The notes under the pieces were generated by a model that did no database searches, was not told the origin of the DNA, and saw nothing but the letters and a program-made list of their open reading frames with translations. Of a DNA stretch of 64,000 bases, positions 35,079-43,093 are shown piece after piece (positions within the stretch are counted from its first letter, which is position 1; the number at the start of each line of letters is the position of its first letter). The position numbers and the translations under genes were made by a program. The stretch comes from Paraburkholderia sp. (lineage in GTDB: Bacteria > Pseudomonadota > Gammaproteobacteria > Burkholderiales > Burkholderiaceae): contig NZ_JAPWKB010000005.1 of the NCBI RefSeq assembly GCF_028283785.1, forward strand, positions 1 through 64,000. The letters are read 5' to 3'.

Positions 35079-36613
35079 GACCCGGACCGGAACACGGTTT
35101 CCTCGACGGCCTGCGCGAGCGCGTCGAAAGCCGGTTCGATCTCTTCGTCGGGCACGCACGCGTAGCCGATCAGCAAGCCGGAACCGGCGCGTTCGGGCTG
35201 CGCATAGTAGCCCGACAACCCACGCACGACGATATTGCGTTCGATCGCCGCATCGACCACGTCGCGGTCGTTCGTGCCGTCGGGCAGACGCATCACCAGG
35301 TGCAGACCCGCATCGCCGCCGATCGCCGGCAACGCATCGCCGAAACGCGCGGCGGCCGCATCGAGCAGCGTCTGTCTGCGCTGGCCGTACAACGTTCGCA
35401 TCTTGCGGATATGCGACGTGAAATGCCCTTCGGCGATGAACTCCGCGAGCACCGCCTGCTGCAGCAACTGCCCCTCGCGATACAACTCCGCGCTGGCGGT
35501 CGCGAAGCTGTCCGCGAGCCCCTCCGGCACGACCAGATAGCCGACGCGCAGCCCCGGAAACAAGGTCTTTCCGAAACTGCCGACATAGATCACCTGCCCC
35601 GCCGTATCCAGCCCTTGCAGCGACGCGAGCGGCCGGCTGCCATAGCGGAACTCGCTGTCGTAATCGTCCTCGATGATCCAGCAGCGATGCTGACGCGCGT
35701 ATTCGAGCAGCATCCGGCGACGCGCGAGACTCATCACCATGCCGAGCGGATATTGATGCGACGGCGTGACCAGCATCAGCTTCGGCGGATGCGCGAGATC
35801 GTCGGCGGATGGCGCGATGCCTTCTTCGTCGACGGGAATCGGGCGCGGCTGCAGGCCCGAGACCTGTAACACGCTGCGCACGCCCCAATAGCACGGGTCT
35901 TCGGTCCAGATCACGTCGCCGGGATCGGACAATAGCCGCACGGCCAGATCGATCGACTGATGGATGCCGGTCGTGATGATGATTTGTCCCGGCGTGCAGC
36001 GCACCGAGCGCGACGTGCGCAAATAGTCCGCGAGCACGTTGCGCAACTGCGGCAAGCCGCCGCCCGGCGCGTAGGTCAGCAGATCGGCGCGTGGACGTCG
36101 CCAGTATTTGTTGTGCAACCGGCTCCACACGCGCGTCGGAAACTTCGACACGTCCGGCACGCCCGGCATGAATGCGCCCAGTTGACGCTTCGACACGCCC
36201 GCGCCCGCGATCAGCCGCGCGCCGCGCGTGGACAGCGCGCGCGGTTCCGGCATCGCGCCGTCCGGATCGTGCGGGCGATCCGCACCAGCGCCGGCCGACG
36301 GATCCAGCGCCGTCGGCGATCCCGGTGCGCCGACGATCTCGTCCGGCGCGCTGTCCGCGACGAACGTGCCGCGCCCCGTCGATGAATTCACATAGCCTTC
36401 GAGCACCAGTTGCTCATAGACCTGCGTGACGGTATTGCGGGCGATCCCCAGTTCGGCGGCCAGCAGCCGCGACGACGGTACCTTGCTGCCCGCCGGCAAC
36501 TCGCGTGACAGGATCGCCTGCTGCAACAGGCGATGCAGTTGACGGTAGACCGGCTGGCCGTTGTCGCGGTCGATCCGTTGCGCCAGCCAGTCCGACAGCA
36601 CGCTCGCGCGCAT
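35075..36613 (-). CDS. gabR: MocR-family PLP-dependent transcriptional regulator (GabR-like)
   Basis: This 512-residue protein joins a GntR-type winged helix (about 20-90: YRQLHRLLQQAILSRELPAG, SRLLAAELGIARNTVTQVYE) by a long linker to a type-I aminotransferase-like domain (about 140-500). The PLP lysine lies in YVGSFGKTLFPGLRVGY. It is divergent from gabT, as GabR is in Bacillus subtilis, where GABA bound to PLP turns the protein into an activator. Regulation of gabTD here is inferred from this layout and the operator repeats between the genes. Confidence 0.88.
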   Translation of the reverse strand: MRASVLSDWLAQRIDRDNGQPVYRQLHRLLQQAILSRELPAGSKVPSSRLLAAELGIARNTVTQVYEQLVLEGYVNSSTGRGTFVADSAPDEIVGAPGSPTALDPSAGAGADRPHDPDGAMPEPRALSTRGARLIAGAGVSKRQLGAFMPGVPDVSKFPTRVWSRLHNKYWRRPRADLLTYAPGGGLPQLRNVLADYLRTSRSVRCTPGQIIITTGIHQSIDLAVRLLSDPGDVIWTEDPCYWGVRSVLQVSGLQPRPIPVDEEGIAPSADDLAHPPKLMLVTPSHQYPLGMVMSLARRRMLLEYARQHRCWIIEDDYDSEFRYGSRPLASLQGLDTAGQVIYVGSFGKTLFPGLRVGYLVVPEGLADSFATASAELYREGQLLQQAVLAEFIAEGHFTSHIRKMRTLYGQRRQTLLDAAAARFGDALPAIGGDAGLHLVMRLPDGTNDRDVVDAAIERNIVVRGLSGYYAQPERAGSGLLIGYACVPDEEIEPAFDALAQAVEETVFRSGS

Positions 36614-36615
36614 AG

Positions 36616-36659
36616 TGGCTCCTACATTTTTATCGAAATGGCTCTGAAGTTAAGAGCCA
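36616..36659. promoter_or_regulatory. GabR operator candidate
   Basis: TGGCTCC (36616-36622), TGGCTCT (36639-36645) and the inverted AGAGCCA (36653-36659) lie in the 127-bp gap between gabR and gabT. MocR regulators bind direct and inverted repeats of this type. A TATAGT at about 36668 could be the -10 of gabT. Confidence 0.5.
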
Positions 36660-36740
36660 AATCTCATTATAGTCGTAGCCTCTGCTGCGCCCTTCCGCGC
36701 TGCCCGACCCACACGACCCCAAAACCCAGCCATTGGAGCG

Positions 36741-38027
36741 ATGAAAGTGAAAAATGCCGACCTGAAGAGCCGCAAGGATGCCGCCACCCCGCGCGGCGTG
36801 GGCGTGATGTGCGATTTCTACGCAGAGAAGGCCGAGAACGCGGAGCTTTGGGACGTCGAAGGCCGTCGCTTCATCGACTTCGGCGCGGGCATTGCCGTGA
36901 CCAATACCGGCCACCGTCATCCGAAGATCGTCGCGGCGATCCGCGAGCAACTCGACCATTTCACGCACACCGCGTATCAGATCGTGCCGTACGCGTCGTA
37001 TGTCGAGCTCGCGGAGAAGATCAACGAACGCGCGCCCGGCGATCATCCGAAGAAAACCGCGTTCTTCACGACCGGCGCCGAAGCCGTCGAAAACGCGATC
37101 AAGATTGCCCGCGCGGCGACCGGCCGTCCGGGCGTGATTGCATTCGCCGGCGGCTTCCACGGCCGCACGATGATGGGCATGGCGCTGACCGGCAAGGTCG
37201 CGCCGTACAAGATCGGCTTCGGACCGTTCCCGTCCGACGTATTCCATGCGCCGTATCCGAACGCGCTGCACGGCGTGAGCGTCGCCGATTCGCTGAAGGC
37301 GATCGACATGCTGTTCAAGGCCGACGTCGATCCGAAGCGCGTCGCCGCGATCATCTTCGAACCGGTTCAGGGCGAAGGCGGCTTTTATCAGGCGCCGCTG
37401 GAATTCGTCCGCGCGCTGCGCAAGCTGTGCAACGAACACGGCATCCTGCTGATCGCCGACGAAGTGCAGACCGGCTTCGCGCGCACCGGCAAGCTGTTCG
37501 CGATGAACCACTACGACGTGCTGCCCGATCTGATGACGATCGCCAAGAGCCTGGCTGGCGGCATGCCGCTGTCGGGCGTCGTGGGTCGTGCCGAAGTGAT
37601 GGACGCGGCCGCACCCGGCGGTCTGGGCGGCACCTACGCGGGCAATCCGCTGGCCGTGGCGGCCTCGCACGCGGTGCTCGACATCATCGACACCGAACAG
37701 TTGTGCGACCGCGCCACGGTCCTTGGCGAGCGTCTGAAGGCGCGTCTGAACGCGCTGAAAAAAGACCTGCCGCAGATCGCCGACGTGCGCGGCGTGGGCG
37801 GCATGTGCGCGGTCGAATTCTTCGATGCAGCCGGCACGCCGGACGCCGCATTCACGAAGCAGGTCCAGACCCGCGCGCTCGAACGCGGTCTGTTGCTGCT
37901 GTCGTGCGGCGTGTATTCGAACGTGATCCGCTTCCTGTTCCCGCTGACGATTCAGGACGCGGTGTTCGACGAAGGTCTTGGCATTCTCGAAGACGTGCTG
38001 AAGGAAACGGTCGGCGTCAGCGCCTGA
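36741..38027 (+). CDS. gabT: 4-aminobutyrate--2-oxoglutarate transaminase
   Basis: This 428-residue class-III aminotransferase moves the amino group of GABA to 2-oxoglutarate, giving succinate semialdehyde. The PLP lysine is K269 (TIAKSLAGGMPL), with TTGAEAVENAIKIARAATGR and LLIADEVQTGFARTGK as further signatures. The start ATG follows GGAGCG. gabD follows 48 bp downstream and gabR is divergent, so the pathway GABA to succinate is complete here. A GABA permease is not in the window. Confidence 0.95.
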   Translation: MKVKNADLKSRKDAATPRGVGVMCDFYAEKAENAELWDVEGRRFIDFGAGIAVTNTGHRHPKIVAAIREQLDHFTHTAYQIVPYASYVELAEKINERAPGDHPKKTAFFTTGAEAVENAIKIARAATGRPGVIAFAGGFHGRTMMGMALTGKVAPYKIGFGPFPSDVFHAPYPNALHGVSVADSLKAIDMLFKADVDPKRVAAIIFEPVQGEGGFYQAPLEFVRALRKLCNEHGILLIADEVQTGFARTGKLFAMNHYDVLPDLMTIAKSLAGGMPLSGVVGRAEVMDAAAPGGLGGTYAGNPLAVAASHAVLDIIDTEQLCDRATVLGERLKARLNALKKDLPQIADVRGVGGMCAVEFFDAAGTPDAAFTKQVQTRALERGLLLLSCGVYSNVIRFLFPLTIQDAVFDEGLGILEDVLKETVGVSA

Positions 38028-38075
38028 ACCTGAACCTGAATCTGTTCATTGCCTGACTGCCTCGGGAACCAATCC

Positions 38076-39530
38076 ATGTTGAATCTGAAAGACCCCGCGT
38101 TGCTGAAGACCCGCGCTTACGTGGCCGGCGAATGGCGCAACGCGGATAGCGAAAAGACCTTCGAAGTCCGCAATCCCGCGACCGGCGATCTGGTCGCGAA
38201 AGTACCGTTGATGGGCGCGGACGAAACCCGCGCGGCCATCGACGCGGCGAATGCGGCGTGGCCCGCATGGCGCGCGAAAACCGCGAAACAGCGCGCCGAT
38301 GTGCTGCGTGCATGGCACGGCCTGATGCTCGACCACGCCGACGATCTCGCGCAGATCCTGACCGCCGAACAGGGCAAGCCGCTCGCCGAAGCGAAGGGCG
38401 AAATCCAGTACGCGGCGTCGTTTCTGGAGTGGTTCGCGGAAGAAGCGAAGCGCGTCAACGGCGACACCTTGCAGTCGCCCGCCGCCGACCGCCGTCTGAT
38501 GGTCGTGAAGGAACCGATCGGCGTGTGCGCGGCGATTACACCGTGGAATTTTCCCGCGGCGATGATTACGCGCAAAGTCGGTCCGGCGCTGGCGGCGGGT
38601 TGCCCGATCATTGTCAAACCGGCTGAAGCGACGCCGTTGTCGGCGTTCGCGCTCGCGGTTCTGGCCGAACGTGCAGGCGTGCCCGCCGGCATTTTCAACG
38701 TGATTACCGGCGACCCGAAAGCGATCGGCGGCGAGATGACGTCGAATCCGGTGGTGCGCAAACTGTCGTTCACCGGCTCGACCAACGTCGGCCGTCTGCT
38801 GATGGCGCAATGCGCGCCGACGGTCAAGAAAGTGTCGCTCGAACTCGGCGGCAATGCGCCGTTCATCGTGTTCGACGATGCCGATCTCGACGCGGCGGTC
38901 GCGGGCGCGATTGCATCGAAGTATCGCAACAGCGGACAGACCTGCGTTTGCACGAACCGTTTCTACGTGCATGAGCGCGTGTACGACGCGTTTGCCGCGA
39001 AGCTCGCGGAAGCGGTCGCGCAATTGAAGGTGGGCCTCGGCACCGAAGCGGGTGTCACGCAAGGTCCGTTGATCAACGAAGCGGCCGTGCAGAAGGTCGA
39101 GTCGCATATCGAGGATGCGCTGTCGAAAGGCGCGCGCGTGATTGCAGGTGGCAAGCGTCATGCGCTGGGTCACGGCTTCTTCGAGCCGACCGTACTCGCC
39201 GACGTCACGTCCGACATGAAGGTGGCGCGCGACGAAACCTTCGGACCGCTCGCGCCGCTGTTCCGTTTCTCGTCGGACGAAGAAGTGATCCGCCTCGCGA
39301 ACGATACGGAATTCGGACTGGCTTCGTACTTTTACAGCCGCGATATCGGACGCGTGTGGCGGGTAGCCGAAGCGCTCGAATACGGGATGGTGGGCATCAA
39401 CACCGGCCTGATTTCGAACGAAGTCGCGCCGTTCGGCGGCGTCAAGCAATCGGGTTTGGGACGCGAAGGCTCGCAGTACGGTATCGACGATTACGTGGTG
39501 ATCAAGTATCTGTGTATGGGCGGGATGTAA
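38076..39530 (+). CDS. gabD: NADP-dependent succinate-semialdehyde dehydrogenase
   Basis: This 484-residue aldehyde dehydrogenase oxidises succinate semialdehyde to succinate. Catalytic residues are E256 (VSLELGGNAPF) and C290 (SGQTCVCTNRFYVH), and Asn is in ITPWNFPAAM. The ATG at 38076 is chosen because it gives the usual GabD length and N-terminus (MLNLKDPALLKTRAYVAGEW). The second Cys two residues after C290 matches GabD enzymes with a redox switch. It is cotranscribed with gabT. Confidence 0.95.
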   Translation: MLNLKDPALLKTRAYVAGEWRNADSEKTFEVRNPATGDLVAKVPLMGADETRAAIDAANAAWPAWRAKTAKQRADVLRAWHGLMLDHADDLAQILTAEQGKPLAEAKGEIQYAASFLEWFAEEAKRVNGDTLQSPAADRRLMVVKEPIGVCAAITPWNFPAAMITRKVGPALAAGCPIIVKPAEATPLSAFALAVLAERAGVPAGIFNVITGDPKAIGGEMTSNPVVRKLSFTGSTNVGRLLMAQCAPTVKKVSLELGGNAPFIVFDDADLDAAVAGAIASKYRNSGQTCVCTNRFYVHERVYDAFAAKLAEAVAQLKVGLGTEAGVTQGPLINEAAVQKVESHIEDALSKGARVIAGGKRHALGHGFFEPTVLADVTSDMKVARDETFGPLAPLFRFSSDEEVIRLANDTEFGLASYFYSRDIGRVWRVAEALEYGMVGINTGLISNEVAPFGGVKQSGLGREGSQYGIDDYVVIKYLCMGGM

Positions 39531-39584
39531 GGTCCGAGTGGCGGCGATTGGGTTGGGGGCTTGCGCTAAGGGCACAACGCACAG

Positions 39585-39613
39585 TTGCAATCTATACGCA
39601 CGCAGCGTATGAT
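39585..39613 (+). promoter_or_regulatory. Sigma-70-type promoter with internal palindrome for the toxin-antitoxin cassette
   Basis: TTGCAA (39585-39590) and TATGAT (39608-39613) are separated by exactly 17 bp. The spacer and -10 carry a palindrome, ATACGC-N5-GCGTAT (39594-39610), a likely operator for antitoxin autoregulation. The toxin ATG begins only 7 bp after the -10 element. Confidence 0.65.
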
Positions 39614-39619
39614 TGATCG

Positions 39620-39982
39620 ATGCAAGCGACCTTCGTCGAACTCCCTCCCTTCGAGAAATATCGTGCGAATTATCTATCGGACGATGAATATCGCTTGCTG
39701 CAGGAACAGATGCTCCTCAAGCCGGATGCGGGGGACGTTATCAAGGGAACCGGCGGCCTGAGAAAGCTCAGGTTTGGGGACAAGCGTCGCAACAAGGGGA
39801 AACGGAGCGGCTTGCGCGTCATCTATTATTATTGGATCGAAGGCACCCAATTCTGGATGTTTTCCGTCTATGACAAAGATGAGATGGACGATCTGTCGTC
39901 TGATGAGCGGAAGGCATTTGCTGCCCTGCTTGCATCGGAAATTCGGATAAGGAGCACGTATGAAAAGGAATCTGTTCGCTGA
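39620..39982 (+). CDS. RelE/HigB-like toxin
   Basis: This 120-residue protein resembles type II toxins of the RelE superfamily: FVELPPFEKYRANYLSDDEY, GLRKLRFGDKRRNKGKRSGL, and a beta-strand RVIYYYWIEGTQFWMFSVYDKDE followed by a helix. Basic residues in the middle fit an mRNA-binding surface. The gene precedes and overlaps its antitoxin by 23 bp, as in higBA. No Shine-Dalgarno site is seen, and the promoter position suggests a leaderless transcript. Base composition is lower in GC than that of its neighbours, which suggests transfer. Confidence 0.85.
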   Translation: MQATFVELPPFEKYRANYLSDDEYRLLQEQMLLKPDAGDVIKGTGGLRKLRFGDKRRNKGKRSGLRVIYYYWIEGTQFWMFSVYDKDEMDDLSSDERKAFAALLASEIRIRSTYEKESVR

Positions 39983-40271
39983 ACTCAAAGAGGGAATGAA
40001 TGCACTGGCCGAGGAGAGAGAAGGCAAGGTGACCCTTCGGAAGGTTCGCGTCGAAGTCCCAGACACAGTGCAAGTCTCGCCTGATGAGATCAAGGCGGTC
40101 CGGGAATCGACGAATTCTTCTCAGGCGGTGATGGCTCGCCGCCTTCGTGTGAACGAGCGCACCTACCAGAACTGGGAACAAGGGCGGGTCAAACCCAATG
40201 CTCAGGCGGCTATCCTCATCAAACTGGTAGAAAAACATCCTGAAACGATGCAGATGCTGGAAACCCTCTAG
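39960..40271 (+). CDS. XRE-family antitoxin (NadS/HigA-like)
   Basis: This 103-residue protein has an unstructured N-terminus and a C-terminal helix-turn-helix (about 45-95: SPDEIKAVRESTNSSQAVMA, RRLRVNERTYQNWEQGR). The pattern and the position after a RelE-like gene identify it as a NadS/HigA-type antitoxin, which neutralises the toxin and represses the operon. Its start lies inside the toxin gene, preceded by AAGGAG-like purines (GATAAGGAGC). It probably binds the palindrome at 39594-39610. Confidence 0.87.
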   Translation: MKRNLFAELKEGMNALAEEREGKVTLRKVRVEVPDTVQVSPDEIKAVRESTNSSQAVMARRLRVNERTYQNWEQGRVKPNAQAAILIKLVEKHPETMQMLETL

Positions 40272-40291
40272 GTTCGCCGCCGCGTCGAATC

Positions 40292-40318
40292 AAGCCCGGT
40301 CGTAGACTGGGCTTTTTC
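40292..40318 (+). terminator. Terminator of the toxin-antitoxin operon
   Basis: AGCCCGGTC and GACTGGGCT form a stem with one mismatch, followed by TTTTTCTTTT, about 20 bp after the antitoxin stop. Confidence 0.8.
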
Positions 40319-40527
40319 TTTTCTACCTCATCGCAAACTGCTCACTACCCGGCGTCGCACCGACCTGAATCAGTCCGGCCAGGTCGTCCCCATTAAATCG
40401 CTGCTTGTTGCGAATCAACTGGCAGGCCAACTCCGCGCACGGCGGCTTTTCTTCATGAAATACACACCTCCGAAGCCGGAAGATTTCCGCCAACTTAAAG
40501 CCGCTCCCGGAACCGCCCGCCACATAA
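40319..40527. other. Unassigned segment, possible gene remnant
   Basis: The stretch between two terminators has no gene I can identify. A minus-strand frame (40323-40547, 74 codons, ending LIQVGATPGSEQFAMR) and a plus-strand ATG at 40455 (MKYTPPKPEDFRQLK) both look gene-like for short stretches but neither has a good ribosome-binding site. The plus-strand start resembles the first residues of some small XRE-type proteins, then loses similarity. It may be debris from the event that brought in the toxin-antitoxin cassette. Confidence 0.3.
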
Positions 40528-40564
40528 AAAAAGCCCCATCCGATCAACCCGGATGGGGCTTTTT
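40528..40564. terminator. Bidirectional terminator
   Basis: AAAAAGCCCCATCCG and CGGATGGGGCTTTTT are perfect inverted copies around a 7-nt loop. A/T tracts on both sides allow function on both strands; on the minus strand it lies 60 bp beyond the thiolase stop. Confidence 0.9.
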
Positions 40565-40623
40565 CCTTACCGCGCGCCGCCGATCATCAGCAGCATCGAC
40601 GCGTCATCGTCATCGAACCCGCA

Positions 40624-41827
40624 TCAAACGCGTTCGATTGCGATCGCGATGCCTTGACCGACGCCGATACACATCGTGCACAGCGCAAAACGGCCCTGGG
40701 TGCGTTGCAGCTGATACATCGCGGTCGTCACCAGACGCGCGCCGCTCATGCCGAGCGGGTGGCCCAGTGCAATCGCGCCGCCGTTCGGGTTCACGCGGGC
40801 ATCGTCATCCGCAACGCCGAGCGCGCGCAACACGGCAATACCTTGCGATGCAAACGCTTCGTTCAGTTCGATCACGTCGAACTGATCGATCGTCATGTTC
40901 AGACGCGCCAGCAGCTTTTGCGTCGCCGGTGCCGGGCCGATGCCCATCACGCGCGGTGCAACGCCGGCCGTCGCCATGCCGAGCACGCGCGCACGCGGCG
41001 TCAGGCCCATAGCGCTTCGCGGTTTCTTCGTTCGCGAGCAGCAACGCCGCCGCGCCGTCGTTCACGCCCGACGCATTGCCCGCCGTCACCGTGCCGTCCG
41101 GACGCACCACGCCCTTGAGTTTCGCGAGCGTTTCGAGGCTCGTTTCGCGCGGATGCTCATCCTGCGTCACCAGCAACGGATCGCCCTTCTTTTGCGCGAC
41201 CGATACCCCGACGATTTCCTGCGCCAGCGTACCGTCGCGTTGCGCACGCGCGGCTTTTTGCTGGCTGCGCAGCGCGAACGCGTCCTGATCGGCGCGGCTG
41301 ATGTTGTAGTCCGTTGCGACGTTTTCGCCGGTTTCCGGCATCGAATCGACACCGTACATCTTCTTCATCAGCGGATTCACGAAACGCCAGCCGATCGTCG
41401 TGTCGTAGATGTCGGCCTGACGCGAAAACGCGCTGGTGGCCTTGCCCATCACGAACGGCGCGCGGCTCATGCTTTCGACACCGCCCGCCAGCATCAAACC
41501 GGCTTCACCCGATTTGATCGCGCGCGCCGCAATGCCGACTGCGTCCATGCCCGAACCGCACAGACGGTTGACCGTCGAGCCCGGCAGTTCCAGCGGCAAA
41601 CCGGCCAGCAACAGCGACATGCGCGCCACGTTGCGGTTGTCTTCGCCGGCCTGGTTGGCGCAGCCGTAGATCACGTCGGCGACCGCCTGCCAGTCGACGT
41701 CGCGGTTGCGTTCCATCAGCGCCTTCAGCGGCACAGCGCCCAGGTCGTCGGCACGAACCGACGACAACGCGCCGCCGTAACGGCCGATCGGGGTACGAAT
41801 CGCGTCGCACAGGAATGCTTCAGTCAT
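40624..41827 (-). pseudogene. pcaF: 3-oxoadipyl-CoA thiolase, single-base frameshift
   Basis: PcaF cleaves beta-ketoadipyl-CoA to succinyl-CoA and acetyl-CoA at the end of the aromatic beta-ketoadipate pathway. From ATG 41827 the sequence follows PcaF closely (CDAIRTPIGRYGGAL, nucleophile C90 in NRLCGSGMDAVG) to ETAKRYG. It then continues in another frame as [20 protein letters not shown] to the end, including [14 protein letters not shown] and the second Cys in MCIGVGQG. The span is 1204 nt; removing one base near 41004-41010 (GGGCC) gives 401 codons including stop, exactly the family length. If real, the shift removes the catalytic His and second Cys. Confidence 0.9.
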
Positions 41828-41944
41828 GAATGTCTCCAGTTGGGTGCTTTGGTGCACGCGATCCGGTGGGTCGCCTCAAGTGCACACAGTCACGGTGAGC
41901 AGCAGACAATCCGGCGTGTCTGGAACGCCGGATTCGATCAAATT

Positions 41945-41980
41945 TGTTCTATATACGAACACATGGTCATGTAACGAACA
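41945..41980. promoter_or_regulatory. Three-half-site operator in the pcaF promoter
   Basis: TGTTC-N7-GAACA forms a palindrome (41945-41961) and ACGAACA recurs as a direct repeat at 41974-41980, so three half-sites are spaced about two helical turns in total. On the minus strand a TATATA -10-like sequence overlaps the palindrome upstream of pcaF. The layout matches that described for IclR-family PcaU/PobR operators (a palindrome plus a direct repeat). Confidence 0.55.
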
Positions 41981-42068
41981 ATCGGGCAATAATAGGCGCG
42001 CGGCGGAAAACGTGTCAAGGGCGTGAAGCCTCGCGCGACGGCTTCGCAAGCTGAACTCGCAGCTCACG

Positions 42069-43040
42069 CTATGGCGTGATTTCGTCCCGATACGCGCGAA
42101 TCACGTCGGCGAAGCTGCGGTCGCCGCTGAGTCCGAGCCGCTCGGCGCGCAACGTGTCCCAATGTCCCGGCCAGCTTCCGACAATCCGTTCGATACGCGG
42201 ATCGGGCTGCCAGTCGATCAGCGAGGCCGCCGCGTCGCCGGCCACGTCCCGCAACGCCTCGACCATTTGCGCGACGCTGACCGACAGGCCGGGCAGGTTC
42301 AGCGTGCGCCGCTCGCCCAGCGCGGCGGTGTCGAGTTCGAGCCCGGCGATCAGACAGTCGATCGCCTTGTGCGGCGACAACAACCAGATACGTGTTTCAG
42401 GCGCCACCGGACAGATTGCGCGAACGCCGTTCAGCGGTTCGCGGATGATGCCGCTCGCAAACGACGACGCCGCCGCGTTCGGCGCGCCGGGCCGCACGCT
42501 GATGGTCGGCAGGCGCAATACGCGGCCATCGACGAAGCCGCGTCGCGTGTAATCGCTCAACAGCAATTCGGCGATCGCCTTTTGCGCGCCATAGGACGAC
42601 TGCGGATTGAGCGCGGTGTCGTCGAGGACGACATCGGAGAGCGTGCCGCCATACACCGCAACCGAACTGGTAAACACCACACGCGGCCGATGTCCGCGCG
42701 CGCGGCACACGTCGAGCACCAGCCGCGATGCGTCGAGATTGATACGCATGCCAAGATCGAAATCCGCTTCGGCCTGGCCGCTGACGATCGCGGCGAGATG
42801 GAAGATCGCGGCCGTGTCCGCGTCGATCACGCGGTCGAGCACGCTGCGCACGGAGATATCGCCGGTTTCGATCTGTACGCGCGGATCGTCGAAATCCGGC
42901 GCGGCAACGACGTCGAGCAGCACGAGTCTGGTGATCGGTTCGAGCGTGCCGCTTGCGCTTTTCAGCACACTGCGGGCGAGCAGTTCGCGCGCGAGCCGTT
43001 GACCGAGAAAACCCGCTGCGCCAGTGATGAGCACTTTCAT
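42069..43040 (-). CDS. denD: D-erythronate dehydrogenase
   Basis: This 323-residue extended short-chain dehydrogenase has the NAD motif MKVLITGAAGFLGQRLA and the catalytic Ser/Tyr/Lys set (FTSSVAVYGG, SSYGAQKAIAE). It resembles DenD, which oxidises D-erythronate to 2-oxo-tetronate. The gene for a 2-oxo-tetronate isomerase-like protein lies directly upstream on the same strand (54 bp apart), which supports the call over a sugar-nucleotide epimerase. The kinase and aldolase/decarboxylase of the pathway are not in the window. Confidence 0.85.
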   Translation of the reverse strand: MKVLITGAAGFLGQRLARELLARSVLKSASGTLEPITRLVLLDVVAAPDFDDPRVQIETGDISVRSVLDRVIDADTAAIFHLAAIVSGQAEADFDLGMRINLDASRLVLDVCRARGHRPRVVFTSSVAVYGGTLSDVVLDDTALNPQSSYGAQKAIAELLLSDYTRRGFVDGRVLRLPTISVRPGAPNAAASSFASGIIREPLNGVRAICPVAPETRIWLLSPHKAIDCLIAGLELDTAALGERRTLNLPGLSVSVAQMVEALRDVAGDAAASLIDWQPDPRIERIVGSWPGHWDTLRAERLGLSGDRSFADVIRAYRDEITP

Positions 43041-43093
43041 TTGCGTCTGTCTCCGTGATCGTTTTTATCGTCGCACGCGTGCGTGCGCCTGCA

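Noticed and set aside
40323..40547. A 74-codon minus-strand frame between the toxin-antitoxin pair and pcaF
   Set aside because: No ribosome-binding site and no recognised domain; listed only as a possible remnant.
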